Below, one piece after another: positions 22,455 through 25,621 of a DNA stretch of 25,621 bases. The stretch covers positions 1 to 25,621 of the forward strand of contig DATLIX010000117.1 of the NCBI GenBank assembly GCA_035539215.1. Reading direction: 5' to 3'. Made by a program: the position numbers and the translations under genes. Numbering within the stretch: position 1 is the first letter of the stretch; each line of letters begins with the position of its first letter. A model generated the notes under the pieces. The model saw only the letters and a list, made by a program, of their open reading frames with translations, did not search any database and had not been told where the DNA came from. The stretch is from Dongia_B sp035539215. Lineage in GTDB: Bacteria > Pseudomonadota > Alphaproteobacteria > Dongiales > Dongiaceae.

Positions 22455-23489
22455 TCACTGGCCGATGTGCTGACGAATGCCCTCGCTCACCTGCTGCAGG
22501 GCCGCCTCGGTCGAGGGCACGTTCCGCAAGGCATTGAGCAGGACGAAGTCATGGATCGTGCCGTTATAGCGTACTGCGTCGACGCTGACGCCGGCTGCCT
22601 TGAGCCTACGGGCATAGGCCTCGCCTTCGTCACGCAGCGGATCGTTCTCCGCGGTGATGACGAGTGCCGGCGGCAGGCCCTTCAGCTCCGCCATGCTGGC
22701 GCGCAGCGGCGAGACATAAGGAAGATCGCGCGTGGCCTTGTCGGGCGCATAGAGATCCCAGCCGTATTTCATGAAGTCGCGCGCGAGGAAGTGGCCGGTC
22801 GCGAATTCATGATACGACGCGGTATCCACGCTGGCATCCGTCGCCGGGATCAGCAGGACCTGGTAGCTGATCTTGGGGCCGTTGCGGTCCTTGGCCATCA
22901 AGGCAAGTCCGGCGGCCATGTTCCCGCCGACGGAATTGCCCGCGACGGCAATGCGGCTGCCGTCGGCGCCAAACTCGTTTGCATGCGCCGCAACCCATTT
23001 CAGGGCTGCATAGCTTTCTTCCGGCTGGGTCGGGTACTTGGCCGCCGGCAAGGGTGTGTATTCAACGAACACGCCGACCTGGCCGGAGCCAACCACGAGA
23101 TCGCGCAGCAATCGCTTGTGGTTGTCGAAGTTGCCGACGATCCAGACGCCGCCGTGAATGAAAAGCAGAACGCCGGGTGTGCCTGTCACATGTTCGGGCG
23201 TCATGATGTAGAGCTTCACCGTGCGGCCATCCTGGGTGATGGTCTTCTCGACCGTGGTGACGCCCGACATGTCGACGGGCGTCTCATTCTGGAGGCCGGT
23301 GAGAATGTCCTGCGGCTTCGGTTGCGGCAATTGCCAGAATGGGCTGGGATTCTTGTTCAGCTCCGTCAGCAGGGTACGGACCTGGGGGTCGAGATGGGGG
23401 TCGGTGGCGACATCGGTCGCGGCAAATGCAGATTGGGTCATGATGCATGCTCCTAAGAGGGCGGTGGCAATGTTCGGGATACGGCTCAT
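22455..23489 (-). CDS. Secreted alpha/beta hydrolase (HSL-like esterase), paralogue 2
   Basis: A 344-aa paralogue of hydrolase 1 with the same catalytic set: HGG at 112-114, Ser186 in GNSVGG, Asp283 in ENDPLRDEG and His313 in GTIHDF. ATG 23489, with AGGAG nine bases upstream, yields a compact Sec signal peptide (MSRIPNIATALLGACIMTQSAFA, cleavage near residue 23). The frame remains open to 23624, but that extension is Arg/Pro-rich and overlaps the operator region, so I rejected it. The mature proteins are about 80% identical, with long unchanged runs around the active site, while promoters and signal peptides are unrelated. The upstream dyad (23620-23642) links it to sorAB rather than to TetR. 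Substrate unknown. Confidence 0.88.
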   Translation of the reverse strand: MSRIPNIATALLGACIMTQSAFAATDVATDPHLDPQVRTLLTELNKNPSPFWQLPQPKPQDILTGLQNETPVDMSGVTTVEKTITQDGRTVKLYIMTPEHVTGTPGVLLFIHGGVWIVGNFDNHKRLLRDLVVGSGQVGVFVEYTPLPAAKYPTQPEESYAALKWVAAHANEFGADGSRIAVAGNSVGGNMAAGLALMAKDRNGPKISYQVLLIPATDASVDTASYHEFATGHFLARDFMKYGWDLYAPDKATRDLPYVSPLRASMAELKGLPPALVITAENDPLRDEGEAYARRLKAAGVSVDAVRYNGTIHDFVLLNALRNVPSTEAALQQVSEGIRQHIGQ

Positions 23490-23615
23490 GGTGTTTGCTC
23501 CTGGTGTGGGTTCGATTGAGGGGTAATCAGGTTTTCTCATCGGTTCGGGAAGGGCTGCGCCATCGCGGTTTCTCCTGCTGTTTCTGTTATGCAGAACATG
23601 GCGGCGCGCGGGCGT

Positions 23616-23665
23616 GCGGTCCAATTTCGAAGTTGGATTGGATTGATCGTCAGGCGAGATCGATC
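23616..23665 (-). promoter_or_regulatory. LysR-type operator upstream of hydrolase 2
   Basis: This is the second copy of the 50-bp block found upstream of sorA. It contains TCCAAT-N11-ATTGGA at 23620-23642 and the same AGATCGATC end. At the same distance from the dyad centre in both copies (about 42 bp) is a -10-like hexamer (CATAAC here, CTATGC at sorA) with no good -35, as expected for an activator-dependent promoter; that part is weak. Confidence 0.65.
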
Positions 23666-23721
23666 GGCGCCGCCGGGGCGGCGCGGGACCTAGAGATGGC
23701 TCAAGGGATCAGGTCGGAAGA

Positions 23722-24621
23722 TCAGGCTTTGCGGGCCGGCGCCTTGCCGCGGATGATCTGCAGCAACGCCTCGGCGGCGGCGGCGCGATGGCGTTCGCGG
23801 TGCTGCACGACGTGGAATGCGCGTTCCGGCAGATCGAGGCGCACGCCCTTCAGCAGTCCGGCTTCCAGTCCCGCCACCACGACGGAAGCGGAGAGGACGG
23901 TGGCGGCGGAGCCGCTTTCGACGGCCGCGCGCACGGCCTCGTTGGAGGGCAGTTCCAGCGTCACGTTGAGGGACTCGGCCGTCAGGCCGAATTGCGGCAA
24001 GGCGGCTTCGAAGGTGGCGCGGGTACCGGACCCGGGTTCGCGCAGCACCCAGTCGCTGTCGGTGAGACGGCTGGGATCCAGGCGCTTCACATTGGCCCAG
24101 GGGTGATCCGGCCCGACCACCAGCACCAGCTGGTCGCGGGCGATGGGCGCGATCGACAAGGCCGCATCGGCAATCTCGCTTTCGATGAAGCCGATCTCCG
24201 CAAACCCCTCGCGGACGGCACCGGCGACCTGCTCGGAATTGCCGACGGTGAGGCGGGTCTCGATGCCCGGGAAACGCTGTTTGAAGGCGACGAGGTGACG
24301 CGGCAGCCAATAGCTGGCGATGGTCTGGCTGGCCTGGATCAATAAGCTGCCGCGTTTCAGTCCGCCCAGTTCGGCCAGGGTCAGCTCGGCGGCTTCGACG
24401 CGCGCCAATACGCCCTTGGCTTCGACAAGGAAGATGCGGCCGGCCTCGGTGAGCTCGATGCCGCGCCCTACACGGTTGAATAATTTGGCGCCGTGGCGCG
24501 CTTCCAATGCCGCGATGGCCGCACTGGCGGCGGATTGCGCAAGGTTGAGCGACTTCGATGCCTTCGTGACATGCTGGTATTCCGCCACGGCAGCGAAGAT
24601 ACGCAACTGCTCCAGGGTCAT
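23722..24621 (-). CDS. YeiE-like LysR family regulator, probable controller of sorAB and hydrolase 2
   Basis: A 299-aa LysR-type regulator. The winged helix is in MTLEQLRIFAAVAEYQHVTKASKSLNLAQSAASAAIAALEARHGAKLFNRVGRGIELTEAG. The effector domain contains YWLPRHLVAFKQRFPGIETRLTVGNSEQV, GFAEIGFIESEI and DWVLREPGSGTRATFE. The GNSEQV, IGFIE and LREPGSGTR motifs match the YeiE/CysB-CbbR side of the family. YeiE has been associated with sulfite tolerance in enterobacteria, which agrees with sorAB nearby. The ATG at 24621 has GGAAGG seven bases upstream. The dyad seen before sorA and hydrolase 2 is not obvious upstream of this gene itself, so autoregulation is not supported. The link to its targets is inference from position and family. 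Confidence 0.9.
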   Translation of the reverse strand: MTLEQLRIFAAVAEYQHVTKASKSLNLAQSAASAAIAALEARHGAKLFNRVGRGIELTEAGRIFLVEAKGVLARVEAAELTLAELGGLKRGSLLIQASQTIASYWLPRHLVAFKQRFPGIETRLTVGNSEQVAGAVREGFAEIGFIESEIADAALSIAPIARDQLVLVVGPDHPWANVKRLDPSRLTDSDWVLREPGSGTRATFEAALPQFGLTAESLNVTLELPSNEAVRAAVESGSAATVLSASVVVAGLEAGLLKGVRLDLPERAFHVVQHRERHRAAAAEALLQIIRGKAPARKA

Positions 24622-25097
24622 CGTTTACCTTCCGTCCGATTCAGGCCACAAGTTTCACTAGCATAAGGCCGAAACCGGCGGTGAACAGCCGGGAAGCTGC
24701 ACCTGGCGGCAGCGGATCGCTGGCCCTTGGGCGCAGCTCGCTGGGGGCGGCCGTCCGCAGCCATGAGTCGGCGACGCCGGATGCAGCAAGTCCGGCAGGA
24801 CCGGATAGAGGAATATGGAAATCGACCGAAGTTGGTGACGCAGGCGGCGGCATAGCGATATCCTCGTCAGCGCCTCGGTCGCCGTATGGGCGGCAATGGA
24901 GGCGGGTCGAGGGCCGGCCGGCGCGAAGACAATGCCCCCGCCTTGGCCTGGCCCGGCATGCCGATCAGAGCCGCTCTCTTGAATATTCGCGGGGCCATTC
25001 ATATATCCAGAAGATACATCGGTCGAATTCAATCTAAAAATATGATTGGTTCGGGCCCAGATCTGCGGGGCGGTATCCCGGCGCTTGCGACCTCAGG

Positions 25098-25118
25098 ATG
25101 GCGGAAAGCCGCCATTTT
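25098..25118 (+). terminator. Hairpin with T run upstream of the cold-shock gene
   Basis: ATGGCGG-AAAG-CCGCCAT followed by TTTT. It has intrinsic-terminator form on the plus strand, although no plus-strand gene is recognised upstream. It could end a transcript from the unassigned region or insulate the cold-shock gene. Confidence 0.55.
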
Positions 25119-25286
25119 CGCCTGTTGCGGGCGATTTTTAGCGAGAATAAATCGGTAAATCAATAATATGCCCTTGCGGAACGGGGATATCATCACCATG
25201 TTGGTACGAGAGATTCGGCCGAACGACTTGGCCCCGCCGCGTATCGCGTGCCTGACTGACGAACTTCCCTCCAGATCTCTATGGAA

Positions 25287-25308
25287 GGGCCTCGCTACGG
25301 CGAAGCCC
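25287..25308 (+). other. Leader hairpin of the cold-shock gene
   Basis: GGGC-c-TCGC-TACG-GCGA-a-GCCC folds into an 8-bp stem with one mismatch and a TACG tetraloop, ending 16 bp before the ribosome-binding site. Cold-shock mRNAs commonly carry structured leaders; a thermosensing role here is inference. Confidence 0.4.
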
Positions 25309-25339
25309 AAAACTCAAATATTCTAGGAAAGAGCTTTTC

Positions 25340-25549
25340 ATGAGCAAGGGAACCGTTAAGTGGTTCAACCATCAAAAGGGTTTCGGCTTCATTCAGCCGG
25401 AAGACGGCGCGCAGGACGTGTTCGTGCACATCAGCGCGGTTGAACGCGCCGGTCTGAGCACCCTCAGCGAGGGCCAGAAGGTGTCCTTCGAAGTCGTGGC
25501 GGACCGCCGTACCGGCAAATCCGCCGCGGAGAATCTGCAGACCGTCTAA
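25340..25549 (+). CDS. CspA family cold-shock protein
   Basis: A 69-aa single cold-shock domain. It has both RNA-binding motifs in their usual order: KGFGFIQ (RNP1, residues 13-19) and DVFVHIS (RNP2, 26-32), preceded by the standard GTVKWFN start. It binds single-stranded RNA/DNA and acts as an RNA chaperone in the cytoplasm. Length is normal. AGGAAAG lies about eight bases before the ATG. It is monocistronic with a leader of perhaps 150-200 nt; the likely promoter lies in the AT-rich stretch near 25125-25170 (TTGCGG at about 25125, 17 bp, TAAATC), a modest match. Confidence 0.95.
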   Translation: MSKGTVKWFNHQKGFGFIQPEDGAQDVFVHISAVERAGLSTLSEGQKVSFEVVADRRTGKSAAENLQTV

Positions 25550-25621
25550 ACTGCAAGGTTGATGACGCGCCCGCTTTGACCACGGATGTACTGGCAGAGT
25601 AGGTGACGCAGGGCCCCGCAT

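Larger units (their letters stand above)
24622..25339. other. 718-bp gap between YeiE-like gene and cold-shock gene; no convincing gene
   Basis: Open frames exist on both strands (for example minus 24641-24853, 70 aa, with a passable GAGG before its ATG; and plus 24681-25037). None resembles a known family, they overlap each other, and third-position GC is only about 55%, well below the true genes here. The right part, from about 25000, is AT-richer and holds a hairpin with T run (25098-25118) and the leader of the cold-shock gene. A short unknown protein at 24641-24853 is possible but unsupported. Confidence 0.5.

Noticed and set aside
23490..23624. Upstream extension of hydrolase 2 to the first possible start
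   Set aside because: The extra 45 residues are Arg/Pro-rich, would bury the signal peptide and overlap the operator; ATG 23489 has a good ribosome-binding site.
24641..24853. 70-aa minus-strand open frame upstream of the YeiE-like gene
   Set aside because: Passable start site, but low third-position GC, overlapping alternatives and no recognisable family; listed only as part of the unassigned gap.

Overview
The window looks like chromosomal DNA of a high-GC alphaproteobacterium. The grounds are GC-rich third codon positions, a Starkeya-type SorAB sulfite dehydrogenase, a DUF2852 protein, a CadC/TolB-like/TPR regulator type common in Rhizobiales and Rhodospirillales, and many LysR/TetR-controlled accessory enzymes. 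I would not name a genus. No rRNA, tRNA, CRISPR array, insertion sequence or phage gene was seen. It is an accessory redox, detoxification and efflux region with several small local regulons.

Layout. 1-1058 (-): PerM/YdiK-type permease, cut by the left edge. 1218-2423 (-): type II NADH dehydrogenase-like flavoprotein. 2620-6661: a tandem duplication of a two-gene cassette. Each copy has a 61-aa small protein on the minus strand, a conserved intergenic block of about 125 bp, and a soluble winged-helix/TolB-like/TPR regulator on the plus strand. 6956-8146 (+): Old Yellow Enzyme family oxidoreductase, followed by a 5' remnant of an MFS transporter abutting the 3' end of a tetR gene (8328-8921, -). 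The TetR gene is divergent from a secreted alpha/beta hydrolase (9296-10384, +); two related palindromes lie over the two promoters.

10815-17105 holds three minus-strand units: a GST, an RND adaptor-permease pair, and a ChaC-like gamma-glutamylcyclotransferase. A LysR gene diverges from the last. Upstream of each unit is the same 47-bp element: a LysR-type dyad centred at about -65, ending in a -35 hexamer, with a -10-like hexamer exactly 17 bp further on in all three. I read this as one regulon coupling glutathione turnover, conjugation and efflux.

18337-18786 (+): DUF2852 membrane protein with a clear sigma70-like promoter. 19015-20655 (-): sorAB sulfite dehydrogenase. 20824-22185 (-): BBE-like flavin oxidase with a TTG start. 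22455-23489 (-): a second secreted alpha/beta hydrolase, close paralogue of the first. 23722-24621 (-): a YeiE-like LysR regulator. A 50-bp block with a textbook TCCAAT-N11-ATTGGA dyad lies upstream of both sorA and hydrolase 2, which suggests a second LysR regulon. 24622-25339 has no convincing gene. 25340-25549 (+) is a cold-shock protein.
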